NCBI RefSeq assembly: GCF_910589235.1
Contig: NC_060974.1
Location: 4,326,503 to 4,390,502 of the forward strand
Source of the DNA: Vespa crabro
Taxonomy: Eukaryota > Arthropoda > Insecta > Hymenoptera > Vespidae
DNA length: 64,000 bases
Direction of reading: 5' to 3'
In this document: positions 1 to 14,189 of the stretch, piece by piece
How the letters are laid out: each line of letters opens with the position of its first letter
Position numbering within the stretch: position 1 is the stretch's first letter
Made by a program: the position numbers and the translations under genes
The notes under the pieces: generated by a model
Seen by the model: the letters and a program-made list of their open reading frames with translations, nothing else
Told to the model about the DNA's origin: nothing
The model's database searches: none

Positions 1-493
1 ATCGTGTACGTGCATGTATGTAAGAATTTATATACGTAAGAGTGTATATATATATGTGCGTAAGTATGTGTGCATACGTGTCATCTCAAAGGTTGCCTCA
101 AATATTTCCTCCCTTCTCCGATCCCTTTTCTTATTCCCTAACACCCTCCTTCTCACTCCCACTGAACCCTCTTTTTTCTCACTCGCGTTAATAGCAAGGA
201 GACAATTCGAATAATTTCGTTTTTACTTTTCTCCTTGTCTTTCTTTTTTTCTTTTTTTTTTTTTTTTTTTTTTTTGAGGCGTGGAACGCAGGGGAGAATT
301 AAGTCATATTAATTTATAATTAATAACGAATCAAAATCGTTCGTATAATTTTATTATTATTATTACTATTATTATTAATGTTATAAATGTTATTTTTATT
401 ACTTTTTTTTTCCCCATTTCTTTTGTATTTTTATCTATAAAAATTTATGCACAAATTTTAAGTCAGAAGCTTATGTATATGTATTTTAAAAGT

Positions 494-546
<53 letters not shown>

Positions 547-1728
547 TTTATTTCCTAATAGACACGAAAATAATAATTACATTTGTATAATTATACTGTT
601 TTATAGTATAAAATTGTACTATAGTATAGTATATCTATTGAATAATTCATATCTATAGTATAAGTAAACTCTGTATTTATTTACATAGTAATAATATTAG
701 TAATCATAAACTATGATAGTATAATACAATTACAGTGTAATGTTACTTTACAAAGCGATACGTAATGAAAGAAAGAAAAAGGAAAAAAAAAAAGAAAAAG
801 AAAGAAATAACGATACTACAGTACTACAATTTTCACATTGTTTTTTTTCCTACATGCAAAATATATAATTTATGGTATATTAATAAAAAAAAAAAAAAAA
901 AAAAAAAAAAGAATTCGTCTTCAAATTCACGTGCAGATCAAGAATGAATGAAAAGGGAAGGCAAAGAAAAAGAAAAAAAAAAATAATAAAAGAAAAGAGA
1001 CACAAAAGAAGAACAGAAGAAATAGAAATTCGTATTTTATATACCATTAGACCGGAAAAAAAAAGATGTTACATCAAATCGGTTCTTACGCGAAGTGACG
1101 TCCGGCTTGTCATTCCTTCGAGGTGAATACGCTGGGAGATAACCAACCAAGTAGAATTCCGTTCAATATTTTATGTATACCGGACGCAACGTTACGAGCC
1201 CTATAATACACCATCGTACTTATTCTTCTTCCGTATGTGTTTTTCACTCTATGTCTGAGAGCATATTCGAATTTATTTGTAGTCGTGTCTATCCTAGTAG
1301 GTGTTACTTAAGTACAAGTACATACATATATATATATAGGAGTCTATAATACGATATGATATAGTAATATATGTATATGTGTGTATGAACGTATAAATGT
1401 ATAAACGTATGAATGTATGAATATGTATCGTGTATGACTAAAGACGTAAGTCGACTTACTCTATTCGATCGATCCTACTTAAATTAGTGAATAACTAATA
1501 AAAAAAAGAAAAGAAAAAAAAGTAATAAGTATCTAGGCGATAAATGTAAATTTAGATGTTCTAACCTAACAAATTTCTTATTAAAATAATGTATTATAAT
1601 AATTGATGAATGAATTTAACAATTGAAATAAATTTTCTATTTAATTGTATTAACATAAAAATTTTCATTAATTATGAAATTCAACAATTATACTGAATTA
1701 ATGTAACATTTAAAAAAAAAAGGAGAAA

Positions 1729-1763
<35 letters not shown>

Positions 1764-2045
1764 TAACTCAATAAATAAAATCATTATACTCGTTCAAACA
1801 GAAATGCTGTTAAATGCAAAAAACAACGAGGACAATGAAATTTATTTATATTTTTTTATGTATATTTTTTTGAGAACAATGAACGCTAAGAACTTTATAA
1901 ATATCGTAAATTGTATGAATCTTATTCGTATAGACGTAGAAAAAAAGAAAAGGAAGAAAAAAAAAGAATTTTTTACGATGAACGTTGTTTCAATAAAAGA
2001 CCCGGATCAAATACGATTTCTCTTCGGTTATATCAAAGCGCTAAA
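1..2045. other. Non-coding simple-sequence region
   Basis: Contents: poly(T) at 243-276, (CT)n at 499-543, A-rich tracts near 770-800 and 884-910, (TA)n at 1732-1760, and ordinary AT-rich DNA between. A more mixed stretch with CpGs lies at 1080-1200. I see no gene. Confidence 0.7.
590..740. repeat. TAGTATA-rich patch
   Basis: Recurring TATAGTATA, TTATAGTATAA and GATAGTATAATAC motifs resemble the stretches near 22300, 50200-50810 and 62780. No further structure is defined. Confidence 0.4.
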
Positions 2046-2100
2046 ATGCAACAGGTTTTCGAGACGATGGACGACGGATTCCGAGAATTGTCGATTCTCA
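2046..2100 (+). CDS. Candidate short first exon
   Basis: ATG at 2046 opens MQQVFETMDDGFRELSIL and runs into GTGAGA, a good donor, at 2101. The region from about 1990 to 2150 is complex sequence between simple repeats. No partner exon is found in the window, so this may be chance. Confidence 0.2.
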
Positions 2101-3015
2101 GTGAGAAGGTTACTTCGACTTTATCAAGGGCTTCTCGGGCGATTACGTTTTCAAGACACTTTTCCCTTTCCCTTTCTCTCTCACTCTCTCTCCCTCTCTC
2201 TCTTTTATTCATTCGTACATAAAAATAATATCATCCCTTTTTTTCGTCTTATTCCTTCCTTCTTCCTCATTCTTTTTTTCCTTTCCCGTTCTTCTCTTTC
2301 TTATTCTTTTTCCTTTTTCTAAATTAAAATAGGAAGTCGTGGGCGATTTATTAAATTGAAGGAAGTCGATTTTATAATACGGAAGAGTAGATAGATCGTT
2401 AGACGAAAAGGGAAGAAGAATATCATCACGATACCTCAACGACGCGAGCCGATAATAATTTTTTTCGTTGTGTTTGTATACATACTTATATGTGTTTATG
2501 AGTGTATGAAAGAAGAGACAGAGGAAATATAAAAAAAAAAAGGAGAAATGGTCACGATTATTACGTCCTCTTTATCTGTCACTATTACGCACAGTACGAA
2601 CTATCGACTGGAAACATAATATGTATATATTAGCAAAGAGAGTAACGACTTTGTAAAGGCTTAGAACGTCAAGAGAAATTCATAGGCCAATGTACATGTA
2701 TACATATACAAACATGTGTGTGTATATGTGTGTGCGTATATTATGTGTGTATGTGTGTATACATATATATATTTATAGGATGATAATAATCCTTCCTAAT
2801 GATAGGCGTCGCTGCGATCTCTTTGTAAATACACTCAACTCACCTACCGAATATGAGGAACGCGAACGCGAGCCAGTAAGCTAATTATCCGGTATGCGCT
2901 CTTTCGAGAGAATGCAACGTGCACACGGTAGTATAACGATCGTTACCTTCCTACATAACATGAAATGAATTCATTACGAGGCCTATAACATCCTAACATC
3001 ATGTACATATACATA

Positions 3016-3052
<37 letters not shown>

Positions 3053-3480
3053 CTATATATGAACTTTTAACATCGACAAAGAAAGAAGGTAGCTATTAAA
3101 CGAGTAACATTACAATCCCACGCTCCTTCGCTATGAAAACAATTGAAATTTTTTTTCTTCCTTTTTTTGGAGATACACGAAAGTATGTGCGTACGTATAT
3201 ATATTATTTTGTATCGTCGTTTGTTAAAGATTTCGAAAATAATGTAAATTAATATCAAATCATTCACGATGGTTTATTTATTTTTGTCTTCTTTTTGTTT
3301 AATCCACCATTCAACAAATATAAACTTTGATTTAATTTAGCATCTGCTAAGAAAGTTTATTCGAACGATTTTATCAAAGTCATAAAAGGTTTTTATTCTC
3401 GACGAGGTTGAATCGATTTGATTCGATTTTTCATCGGATCCTCATTATACCCAGTGTCACGAACGTAAAGAAGTCAATGA
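2101..3480. other. Non-coding region
   Basis: CT-rich sequence at 2160-2215, AT-rich mixed sequence, TG-rich patches near 2710-2765, and (TA)n at 3025-3053. I see no gene. Confidence 0.7.
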
Positions 3481-3935
3481 ATAGTGGATTCTTTCCAGGA
3501 GGAAGTACGCAAGGAACGTAAGCTTAGCGTAGGTTCACTCGCTCGCTCGCGCTCACGTGTAAAGACCGCGCGTTCCTACGTATATTTGCACGAGTCGCGC
3601 GTCTCATCTCTCTCTCTCTCTCTCTCTCACACAATTTTCCCCTACCATTGACCGCTCCCGTGGATTCCGCGAACGCGACGCGGCGCATCTCCCCACTACC
3701 GGCATACTAGCCACTCGCGATCTTATTGGCTGGAGCGCCGCAACTGTTACCCCCCACTACTCCCGACACCCATTCGACCCATTCCATTCAAGTCAGCCGT
3801 GGACCGCAGACGCGACGCGACGCGCCACGCCACGCTGCTGCTGCTGCTGCTGCTGTTGCTGTTCCTGTTACGATGTCGTCGTCGTCATCATCGTCATCAT
3901 CGTCATCGTCGTCATCGTCATCGTCGTCATCGTCT
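3480..3935. promoter_or_regulatory. CpG-rich block, promoter-like
   Basis: Dense CpGs (CTCGCTCGCTCGCG, CCGCGCGTTCC, GCGAACGCGACGCGG) contrast with the AT-rich surroundings. CACGTG is at 3554-3559 and an inverted CCAAT (ATTGG) near 3725. It then grades into (CTG)n at 3834-3856 and (TCG/TCA)n at 3874-3934. Such blocks often mark insect transcription starts, but no exon can be tied to it. Confidence 0.3.
3874..3934. repeat. (TCG/TCA)n array
   Basis: Interrupted trinucleotide array, about 20 units, one of several CpG-containing triplet arrays in the left half. Confidence 0.9.
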
Positions 3936-4194
3936 CTTCGCAACCGCGTGTTTTCTTTCTTTCTTTTACTTTTCTTCTACTCTTCTTTTTCTTTCTTTCT
4001 TTATTCGACTTTATCTCTCTCTGTCTTTCTCTAACACTCGCCCTTTCTCGCTCTCTTTCTCTTTCTCTTTTTATTTTTTTTCCTCTTAGCTGTCTGTCTC
4101 AGTCTTCTTACCAACCTGACCTACGTCGTCAAGAAACAACAGACGGCAAGTGACTAGAGTACATAACCTCTGACAATATTCGTTCTTTTCTCTT

Positions 4195-4226
<32 letters not shown>

Positions 4227-4826
4227 GAAAGAGAGAAAGAAAGAAAGAAAGAAAGAAATAAAAAGACGAAAGAATACTTTCCCCTTTTCTTTCTTTTTAT
4301 CAATCTATCTATCTTTTTTCTTTCCTACCAACAACGAGGATGTAATGATATCGACTTCTTAATATATACACAAGTAATATATATACAAAAGTAATATATA
4401 TATATATATATATTTATATATTAATAATAAAAAAAGGAGAATAATTGTATACATGGTGAAACATACGAAGAGAAGAAGCCGTCATTTCGAAGAATCTCAT
4501 TTACGTACGTCTTATATCCGGCTGTGGTGTGTGCACGTGCGTGCGTCCGTGCGTGCGTCGTACCTCCGTGTGTTTGTGTTCTTTCTGTTTCTCCCTCTCC
4601 CTCTCCCTCTTTCTCTCTCTCTCTCTCTATCTCTGTTGGACGAGGAATACGATGAATCCCCCTTTCGTTTCCCTTTTCTCGATCGGTCGAAAGATGCACC
4701 ACCCCACGAAGAGATAAGTGTTCACTCTCTCTCTCTCTCTTTTTCTCTTTGGTAGTAAGAGAACGTGGGGGGGTGGAGATTAGGAGGCACTACTAAACAA
4801 CAAATACATACATCATACACTGAAGA

Positions 4827-4857
<31 letters not shown>

Positions 4858-4870
4858 TTATGTATATAAT

Positions 4871-4921
<51 letters not shown>

Positions 4922-5057
4922 CACCACCACCACATACACTAGGCGCACGCGCGCGACCGAATACACTAAAAAAACTTTCTCCCTACCGTAGTAGTTGTTC
5001 CTTCCTCGTAAAGTTCCAAGAGTAATACGAAAAGAAAAAGAAAAGGAAAAAGAAAAA

Positions 5058-5144
5058 AAGATTTAATTGAATTAAATTGAATTAAATTAAATTTAATTTA
5101 ATTAAATTATATTAAATTATATTAAATTAAATTAAATTAAATTA
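5058..5144. repeat. (ATTAA)n-like pentanucleotide array
   Basis: About 87 nt built of AATTA/ATTAA units with small variants, largely self-complementary because ATTAAATTTAAT-type dyads occur. Confidence 0.85.
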
Positions 5145-5284
5145 AACGATGGAACGAAGGAAAAAAAAGGTAGTTTGAAAAAAAATTATATATATATATA
5201 TCTAAATTAAAATACGTCGCTTGTCCGATTTGTTATATCCGTCCTTCCAAAAACTCATCTCCATATATACATATACATAGACAT

Positions 5285-5331
<47 letters not shown>

Positions 5332-5661
5332 GCATATACAGATATACACTAACAATACACTGAATCGAATATGATAGGAGACAGGAAGAAATTAATACGA
5401 AAATTGTATTTTGCGACAGTTTAAACGTCAATATTCAAAAGTGCAACACGACGACGACGGCGGCGACGATGATGATAATGATGATGATGACGACGACGAC
5501 AACGACAATGACGAACGGCGACGACGACGCGGACGACGACGTTCGAACGCATCCGTCGGTCGGTTAGGTTCGCGGAGTACTACTAGGCGCGAAAGATAAT
5601 ACCGAGTCTCGAGCACGCTATATAGAACCCCGTGACTATAGCAGTTTAAGAGCGAGTGAGC

Positions 5662-5704
<43 letters not shown>

Positions 5705-6304
5705 AAAGAAAAAGAAAGAGATCGAGAGTGGAAGAGAAGAAGCTCGGTCGTCCGTCTCGCGCGCGCAGATTCGCGAGTCCCGTGCGCATCTACGTGTGTG
5801 TTGTGTGTGTGGGTGTGAGAGAGAGAGTAGTGTGCATGTATATACTTTTCTCTTCCTTCTATACACCCCGCGACCGGCTACCTCCCCACCTCTCTACCAA
5901 TCTACCTACCTACCTACCACTCTACCTTCTTCCTCCCCTTCCCACACCCTTTGCCCTCCTATCCCTCCTACCCCACCCCTTAAACTAACCTCCCACTATC
6001 TTACACCCTTTCGTCGAGACCCAGGTCGAGAGCTCAGACCTCGTACGGCCAATACATGCATGCATGCATGCATGCATACATACGTGTGGGCAAGGAGGTA
6101 GGTAGGGAAACGAGGAGGAGGGGAAACAGAAAAAAACCTTTCGCGAACTTTGACGGCTTCGAAACGATACACACATATGAATTATATATGGACGTTTTAT
6201 ATGCACGTGCTTGCACACATTTCGTGCGTGCGTGTATGTATATTGTTGCTTGTGTGTGTAAGTATGTATGTATGTATAATTATAGTTATACGATTTTGTT
6301 CGAA

Positions 6305-6312
6305 TGACGTCA
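6305..6312. promoter_or_regulatory. Perfect CRE palindrome TGACGTCA
   Basis: The full CREB/ATF consensus palindrome, one of four in the window. No nearby gene, so function is unknown. Confidence 0.3.
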
Positions 6313-7078
6313 AAAGACTTACTTCTTTCCGCGCGTCCTATCAGATTTAATTTCGAAAAAAAAAAAAAAACAAAAAAAAAGAAAAAGAAACAAAAAAGAA
6401 AGAAAGAAAAAAGGAAAAGAAAAATAAAAGAAGAAGATGACGAAGAAGAAGAAGAAGAAGAAGTATCTGAATCTCGAGAAATAAATGGTAAAAACTGTCT
6501 GTTATCTGTTTGTCCGTCTCTCTTTTTCTCTCTTCCCCTAATACTCTCTTACTCTCTTGGCACGTTCGTTAATCGTCGAAAAGCGACTTTGTATCGTGGC
6601 GTGTGCGCGAGCACCCGCGAGGCTCGATACTCAAAACGATACTAACAATGGCTTCTATTCATTCTCTCTCCACGGCCCCCGTTGCGTACTTCCTCTCTCA
6701 ATACGAGAGAGACAGAGAGAGAAAGAGAAAGAGAGAAAGAGAATCGAAAGGACAGCCAGAAAGTGCGTTTTTCCAACACAGATCCATACATACATATATA
6801 TAATATATAATATATATATATATATGACATGTAGATGTACATAAAAATGATATACGTGTGCGTGCGTGCGTGTGCGCGCGCGTGTGTGTGTGTGTGTACT
6901 GAAAAAAGCACTCTATCTTTCTCTCTCGCTTTTTATGTTCGTCAAAGGGGAAAATACAAAAGGGTGGGGAGAAGGGCTGGCAGAAGGGGCCTCGCGTAAT
7001 TGGATGGTACAACGTAGGGCCAAGCGGCGCCTCGTGCAAAGGCGCGAGAACGAATGAAAAAGACACGAGGTCTATTCA

Positions 7079-7120
<42 letters not shown>

Positions 7121-7697
7121 CCTTCCTCTACATCTCTATCTTTTTCTTTCCTTTTCTCTTTCTCACCCTCTACAGCGCATACAAACACCGAGGGCACCCA
7201 TAGCACCTCGACACGATACTGAACGCCGCATCGGAACAGTGCTTTCCTCAAGAGAGACCAGAAAGAGCGAGGATGTTGATGTAGGCAACGGCAACAGCAG
7301 CAGCAGCAACAGCAACAACAATAACAGCAGCAACAGCAACAGCAACAGTAGTAGGAGTAAAAGAGGAAAAACGGGATGGGAGAGGGAAGGACAGAGAGGA
7401 AGGAAACTTCGTGGTAGGAGGAAAAGATGAGGGAGAAGAGATGGTGGAGTAGGGAGTAGTAGCAACGGGCGGGGGACGGGGGGGGGGGAGACGTAGACGG
7501 AGAGAGGGAAGGGCGTTAGAGAGAATTCTCTCTGTTATAGATTAAAATTTTTTACAGGGAAGAGAGAAGAGATATTGATTGTTGCTTTTTATTAATGTAA
7601 CATTAAAGTGGCGCCGTGGCGGTGGTGCCGTCGACCGGTGTGGTGGGAGAAGAGTACCACCGTTGCCATCGCCGTCGTTCGTCGTAGCCGTCGTCGT

Positions 7698-7743
<46 letters not shown>
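7698..7743. repeat. (TCG)n array
   Basis: About 15 uninterrupted TCG units, preceded by imperfect TCG/CCG units from about 7620. Confidence 0.95.
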
Positions 7744-7886
7744 AACTTCCGCGATGGATAGAACGTTGGATGGTAGTGGGGATAACACTGAAGGGGAAGA
7801 CGATCTCGCGAAGAAACATGGTGGGGATATGGCGTAGGAGTTGGAGGGGTATGAACGAAGACGGCCAAGTCCTGTCCATGCAATAT

Positions 7887-7935
<49 letters not shown>

Positions 7936-9026
7936 TTTATATGTGTATGCGTATAATGCAACATAGTACAAGTATATACGACAGAGAGATAGAGGAAAAA
8001 ACGACGATGCGACGCGCACACTCTGGGAAGCAACGTGGCGCGGCTCTACTACGCGTGGGGGAAGGAAAAAAGAAAAGGGAAAAGAAAAAAGAGAGAGAGA
8101 AAAGGAAAGGAAAAAAAAAAGACAGAGAAAGAAAGAAAAAGGCAAGAAGAGGGGGCTTGACTACCGTCTGCCGTTTTTAAGAGGGGAACGAGAAAGAGAA
8201 ATAAAAAAAAAAAAAAAGAAAAGAAAGAAATAGAAGGAGAGATAGGGATACGTTGTAGAAGCGGCGGAAATAGTACCATAAATACGAACATTTCTCGTGA
8301 CGTCTTGCAGCAAACCCTATTTTGACAACCATCCTTCCTCCTCCCCTGTCCTCTCACGGTGCACCTTTACCCCTTTCTAACCAACCTGCTACCTACCTAT
8401 CCATCTAGTCGCATGCTATTCCTCCCACTTATACCACCGTATACTCTCCCTCTCCCTATTAACTCTATTGGACCTTAAACACACGCTCGATTATTTCTCT
8501 CTTCTAGAAGAAGCGTGGCTTCGTGTAATGTACATTTATATATATATACCCACGATCGTGTATATAAATGTGTACGTATAAATCCTGCTGCAAGAGACGC
8601 GGAGGATATCTCCCTTCCCTTTCCCTCCCCCAAACCTCCCACCCTCACCACGCCGTCCGTTCGTCTCTCCTTCCCCTCTTCGTAGCCGCCAAATTCCTAC
8701 TTCCCCGCCGAGACCACCGGCACCCTACCCTCCCGCCCTCTCTCCTTCCCACCCCCCCTCTCTCTCTCTCTCTCTCACACACACTTCTCGAGCCAACAAC
8801 CCATTCTTCTTATACTCGCTTTGACATTTTTCGCGAGTTAAGGTCCGCTCGAAGTTCGCGGCGGGAATCCATCTTGCCTGTTCGGTTCGAAGGACCGCCG
8901 CCGCCGCCGCCGCCGCTGCAGCCGCTCTACCGCCTTCCTCTTCTACCTCCCTGACCAGCAATCTCCACTCCCCCTCACGTACCACTTCACCACCCTGCTA
9001 CTGCGACCACCACCACCACCGGCACT

Positions 9027-9028
<2 letters not shown>

Positions 9029-9066
<38 letters not shown>
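9029..9066. repeat. (TCG)n array
   Basis: About 12 perfect TCG units after a CAC-rich stretch. Confidence 0.95.
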
Positions 9067-9174
9067 GCTCTTCCCCTTAACCGCCTTGGAACGTGCTCGC
9101 TCGCTCTCACCCACCACCACCACCCTCCCGACCGTATACACCTTTTTTCCTTCCTTTTTATTCGATTCTCCTGC

Positions 9175-9205
<31 letters not shown>

Positions 9206-9560
9206 GCGCTCTCCCTCTGTCTCGCTCTGTCTCGCTCTTTTTTTTCCCCCTTTCTTTTCTTTTTTCCCTTCTTCTTTCATTTTTCTTTTTCTTTTTTCTT
9301 TTTTTTCTTTTTTTCTTTCAAGGGGGCGACGGGGGCGGAAGGGAGGAGGGTGAGGACCGAGACGGATCGATCCTTTCGTCGTTTTCGAGAGACTTGCCAC
9401 CACCGACGCGGACGCGGACGAGCCGGGTTACGGACGGCGGGTAGCGGAAAAAAATAATAATTAAAAAAAGAGAGAGAGAGAGAAAGAAAGAAAGAAAAAG
9501 GGATGCGCCGGGTAGCGAGAGGGTAGGAGGAGGACTTCAGTGCAGACGACGTAGAATATC

Positions 9561-10223
9561 ATTCAATTTGATATACGTATTTTCTATAGATGTATTAGTT
9601 TTACGTTCGTTTAAATACACATTATTGTATTACACACACGCGCGCACACATATATAATACATATATAAATGTATATATGCATGGGATATATTTAACGTTA
9701 CATTCGTATTTCTTCGCGTTAGAATTCTCATATCTAATACTTTAATCGATCGTATTAATTAGGATATCATATTAATATAAATTCGTATTAATAGGACAAT
9801 TTATGTGGAAGGGAGTGGGTCGTAAAGAAAACAAAAAGAAAAAAAAAAGAAAGAAAGAAAGAAAGAGAGGAGAAAGAACACCCATTTTAATCTCACGTAC
9901 TGAATTCGTAATAAAATGAAACGCAAAGTAACGTGAAATACAAAAATTTCTGCCTTAGAGTGGAAGAGAGAGAAAGAGAGAGAGAGAGAGAGATTTGCTT
10001 CGAAAATTTCTTTCATTCGACTTTTAAAATTTCTTTTTCCCGTCGTTGACTTTACGAAAAGGACAAAAACTTTCGAGACTTTGTCTCTCTCTCTCTCTCT
10101 CTCTCAATCTCTCTATCTTTCGATTCGAGACTCTTGACTCTCGCGCGCAAAAGCGTAAGAGGTGGAACCATAGATAGAAAGCGAATGAACGAGCATGCGA
10201 GCGTGCGATAGATAGATAGAGAT

Positions 10224-10262
<39 letters not shown>

Positions 10263-10629
10263 AAAATGTGGTGGGGGTAAGGGTAGGAAGAGAAGTCGAA
10301 GCCCTATAGAAAGGAAGAGGGAAGAAGCGAAAGTACGATCGATTTGCCAAAGAGAAAGAGAGAAAGAGACGCCCCTTTAATGTAAGTAAGTACATATTAC
10401 TTCAAAATGAAAGAGAAAATGCATTGAAAATCTTTAGAAGTAGAAATCAAAAATTCGTCTGACACGTCAAAAAAAAAGAAAAAAAAGAAAAAACGAGATA
10501 ACAAAAAGTAAAAAAAAGAGCGGGAACTTTGGAAATTTTATCAGATACCACGTGCGCGGGCGTGCTCCATTTCGTCATTGAGACGTAAAACTCGTCACAC
10601 CGTATGAACTTTTTCCGTTATTCTTTTTC

Positions 10630-10661
<32 letters not shown>

Positions 10662-10927
10662 TGGGAATATCAAATATTTTTTTAAGTCATGAATAAAATG
10701 TTATAAATACATACATAATATAGATATATATATATACATACGTATAACAGTTTCGATATCATCAATCTAATAACTTTGTATGAATAAATAAATAAAAAAA
10801 GAAGTTAAAAACAAAAGAGGAAAAGAAAATATGAAAGAAAAGAAAATCTGTAAGCGATATTACATGACCGCGTCACGCTGTCGCGAGTACAGAGTGATTT
10901 ATTAATCATAAGAAAGCCATAAGAAAT

Positions 10928-10978
<51 letters not shown>

Positions 10979-12676
10979 CTATAAGAATTATATACATAGA
11001 CATACGGAATATTAGTCATAAGAAAGAAATTATGTAAAGGCCTTTCCTTTGTTTATTGAGGAAAAAAAGAGAAAGAAGGAAAAAAAAGAAAAATAAGAAT
11101 TTTTCATGGCTGTTAAATAGATAAAGGTAAAAAAATAAGAAAAAGAAAAAAAGAAAGAAAAAGAAAAAGCAGAAACAAAAGAAAAGAAAAAAGAGGGGAA
11201 AAAAGCACTCGTACATACAAGTTTCGTTCCGAGCGTTATCACGGCGACCTATCTTATCGCTTTCGCGAAATAGAATTTTGATTAGAAGAGGCCTTTCACG
11301 ATGGACATTAGACGCCACCACCGATATCGTCATAACAACCGTTTAAACGCGAAAATTTCTTTTTGACGAGAGAAAAAGGAAGAAGAAACAAACATAATCG
11401 ACTCATCGAAATCGTTAACAATTTTTCGTTTTTGATCTTTCTCATTCTCCTTTTTCTTTTTCTTTGATTAACCTTCTTTTATTTCTCCTTTCCTTCTTCT
11501 CCCTTTTGATTTTCTTTCTTCCTTTTCTGATCTTTTTTCTTTTCTTTTTTGAAAAAACTTTGAAGACCAGAAAGAGAAAAAATAGGAAGGGTGGAAAAAA
11601 GGTGGAGAGGCGATAAAAGGGTTGAGGCGAAGTTTGATTGGAAAGAAATTTACTTTTTTATCTACTTTCTCTCTCTTTCCTCAATAAATTCTCTCTCTCT
11701 CTCTCTCTCTCCCTCTCTTTTTTCTCTCGTTCTTTTTTCAAATAACAAGCACCGTCGCCATCGCCGTCGCCATCGTCGCCATCGTCGTCGTTAGGCGAAT
11801 ACGCGTCTTTTTGCTTTTCACCCTCTTTTCCCTTTCATCCCTCTTCCCTTATTCCTACAATCCCTCCTCATCTTTGTTCGTTCATAGCAATTAAACGAGA
11901 CAAGGTTTAATTCTCCAAAGCGATCGTGTATCTAATTGCGGATGTTCACTCGTTATTCACCGAATGGGGGTGAGTGGGTGGAATTGAGGGTGGAAGTACG
12001 GTGCTGGGGAAGGAACGAGGATGGAGAGTGTAACGAAAAAGAAAAGGAAAAGAAAGAGAGCTCATGGTTCCACGATATAAGCAATTAATTCGCCCGATGA
12101 TTTCTACGTTATTAAACAGGAAAAAGAAAGGAGAAGAAATAAAACAAATAAAGAAAAATAAGAAAAGAAAAAGTAAACCATAGAGAAATCTGACTACCGT
12201 GCGTAAAGATAACTCTTTGAGTTCACAGATATATTATATATATATATATATATATGCATACATATTGCTTGGTTTTAACTGTGCTCTAATTCTTTCGCTA
12301 TACGTTTCGATCCTATCAGTAGATAGAAAGAGACAAAAAATAGAGAGAGAGAGAGAGAGATATTTAACGAGAAACGAGAGACGTCCAAGTGTGACCATTG
12401 CACGATACATTTTCATCATACTACTCATGCAAAAGAAAGAGAGAGAGAGAGAGAGAGAGAATACATTCGAGAGTTTCAAGTAACGTTCGACGACTCGAAA
12501 CCATAATTGCGTCATCGGTGTCACGAGATTGCGTCGACGATTTTTGACGGGAGGGGTGAGATCGTATCGATCGTGAATTAATAAGAAAATTATTCTTGAA
12601 GATTATTTTTATTATTGAAAGAATCTTACGATTTTCTTTCTGCTTTGTTATTTTTTTTCTTTTCTTTTTTATTTAC

Positions 12677-12707
<31 letters not shown>

Positions 12708-12774
12708 TTTTTCACCCGCTTCGAATTCATTTTATTCTCACCGAGGAAATACGTTTGATATGTTCTTTGATATT

Positions 12775-12816
<42 letters not shown>

Positions 12817-12887
12817 CTTCTTTCTCTCCCTTACTTTCCTTCGCGTACGTTTAAGCATCTAATTAGTTGCGTTAAAACGTGTTTTTT

Positions 12888-12925
<38 letters not shown>

Positions 12926-14157
12926 CCTCCCGTATCGCTCATATTTCCGTAGATTACGATGAAAGAAGCTGGATATCCTTCCAAAACGATTAATAAACGG
13001 CTACTGCTGCTATCGCGTTGATTAAAGTGCCGGAAATGAATTAAAAAAAATAAAAAAATAAAAAAAATAAAAACAAACAAAAAAAAAGAAATAAAGGAAA
13101 AAAGTTAAAAAAAGAAAAAAAAAGAAAAAAAAAAACCACGACGTTACTGCGAAGATTGCTAATTACAAATTGGAATTTGTTATATCTGGATATTATAAAT
13201 TTCATGAGTGGGTTTTTAAATGAATTTTTATCCAACGAATTGGACACCGAAATATGATGGGGTTGAATTATTTAGCGACCATTTGTTAGATTTTATTTTT
13301 ATATTTAAAAATTGTAAGTTCGGTGAGAGGTGAGAGGAATGGGGGAAAGTAACGGGAGAGGGGGCGAACAGAGGGAGGGAAGGAGGGAGAGAGATTAACG
13401 TAGGTCGACGTAGCATTTTTTTTGGTCGACTTTTTCTTTTCTCTCTTTTTTTTTTTTTTATCTTTTTTCAGAAATTTTCTTTCACATTGTAATGTATAAT
13501 TTGCAATGCGACCTTCAATCCTACGTGAGAATGTACAGTAAGGCTTCTTTTCATGCTTATAGTTAACCCGTTAAACGGGCTCGCGAGTGCTCGTGTACGA
13601 CTTAAATTTTTCGTTTTAAATTTTCTCTTAATCTAATATTCGTCTTAAATGTCGTTCAGAATATTCCGTTCAGAAAAGGAAAAAAAAAAAAAGAAGAAAA
13701 GAAAAACGAGAGCTAAGAACGCCATTCTTTTCTCTTTCTATTCTTCTATTTTTTTGTTTTTTTTTTTTTTTTTTTAATTGCAAGTGCTTTTTGGAGTGCT
13801 TTTATTTTTAAATGAGTTCTTTCATATATTCATTTATTTACAGAGTATTTATACTTTAAACATTATTTTTTTTTTTTTTTTTCTTTTCTTAACAATCTCG
13901 CAATCGCAGGACGGAGTTTGATGATTGAAGAGAAAAAGAAAGATATGGTAAAAATACGGAAGAAAAATTGAAAAAATTGAAAAAAAAAAAGAAGGAAGAG
14001 AAAGGGATTGAAAAAGAAAAGTAAAAAAGAAATCCTGATACGCGATAAAAGAATTAAAAATAATTTCCGCTAACCGATCGGAATGTACAGATCGATCGGA
14101 TTTATGCTCGAATGAGCTCTCAAGCGCTGAGGAACGAAATTATGCAGGAGAAGGCTA

Positions 14158-14189
<32 letters not shown>

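Larger units (their letters stand above)
3936..9560. other. Microsatellite-dense region
   Basis: Nearly continuous simple repeats: CT 4199-4226, TA 4830-4905, ATTAA-type 5058-5144, TA 5293-5326, GAC/GAT 5448-5541, GA 5668-5699, (TGCA)n 6055-6077, CT 7081-7115, CAG/CAA 7291-7345, TCG 7698-7743, TA 7896-7932, CCG 8895-8916, TCG 9029-9066, CT 9175-9201. GC-richer strips at 5590-5780 and 8830-8890 lack convincing frames. I see no gene. Confidence 0.7.
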
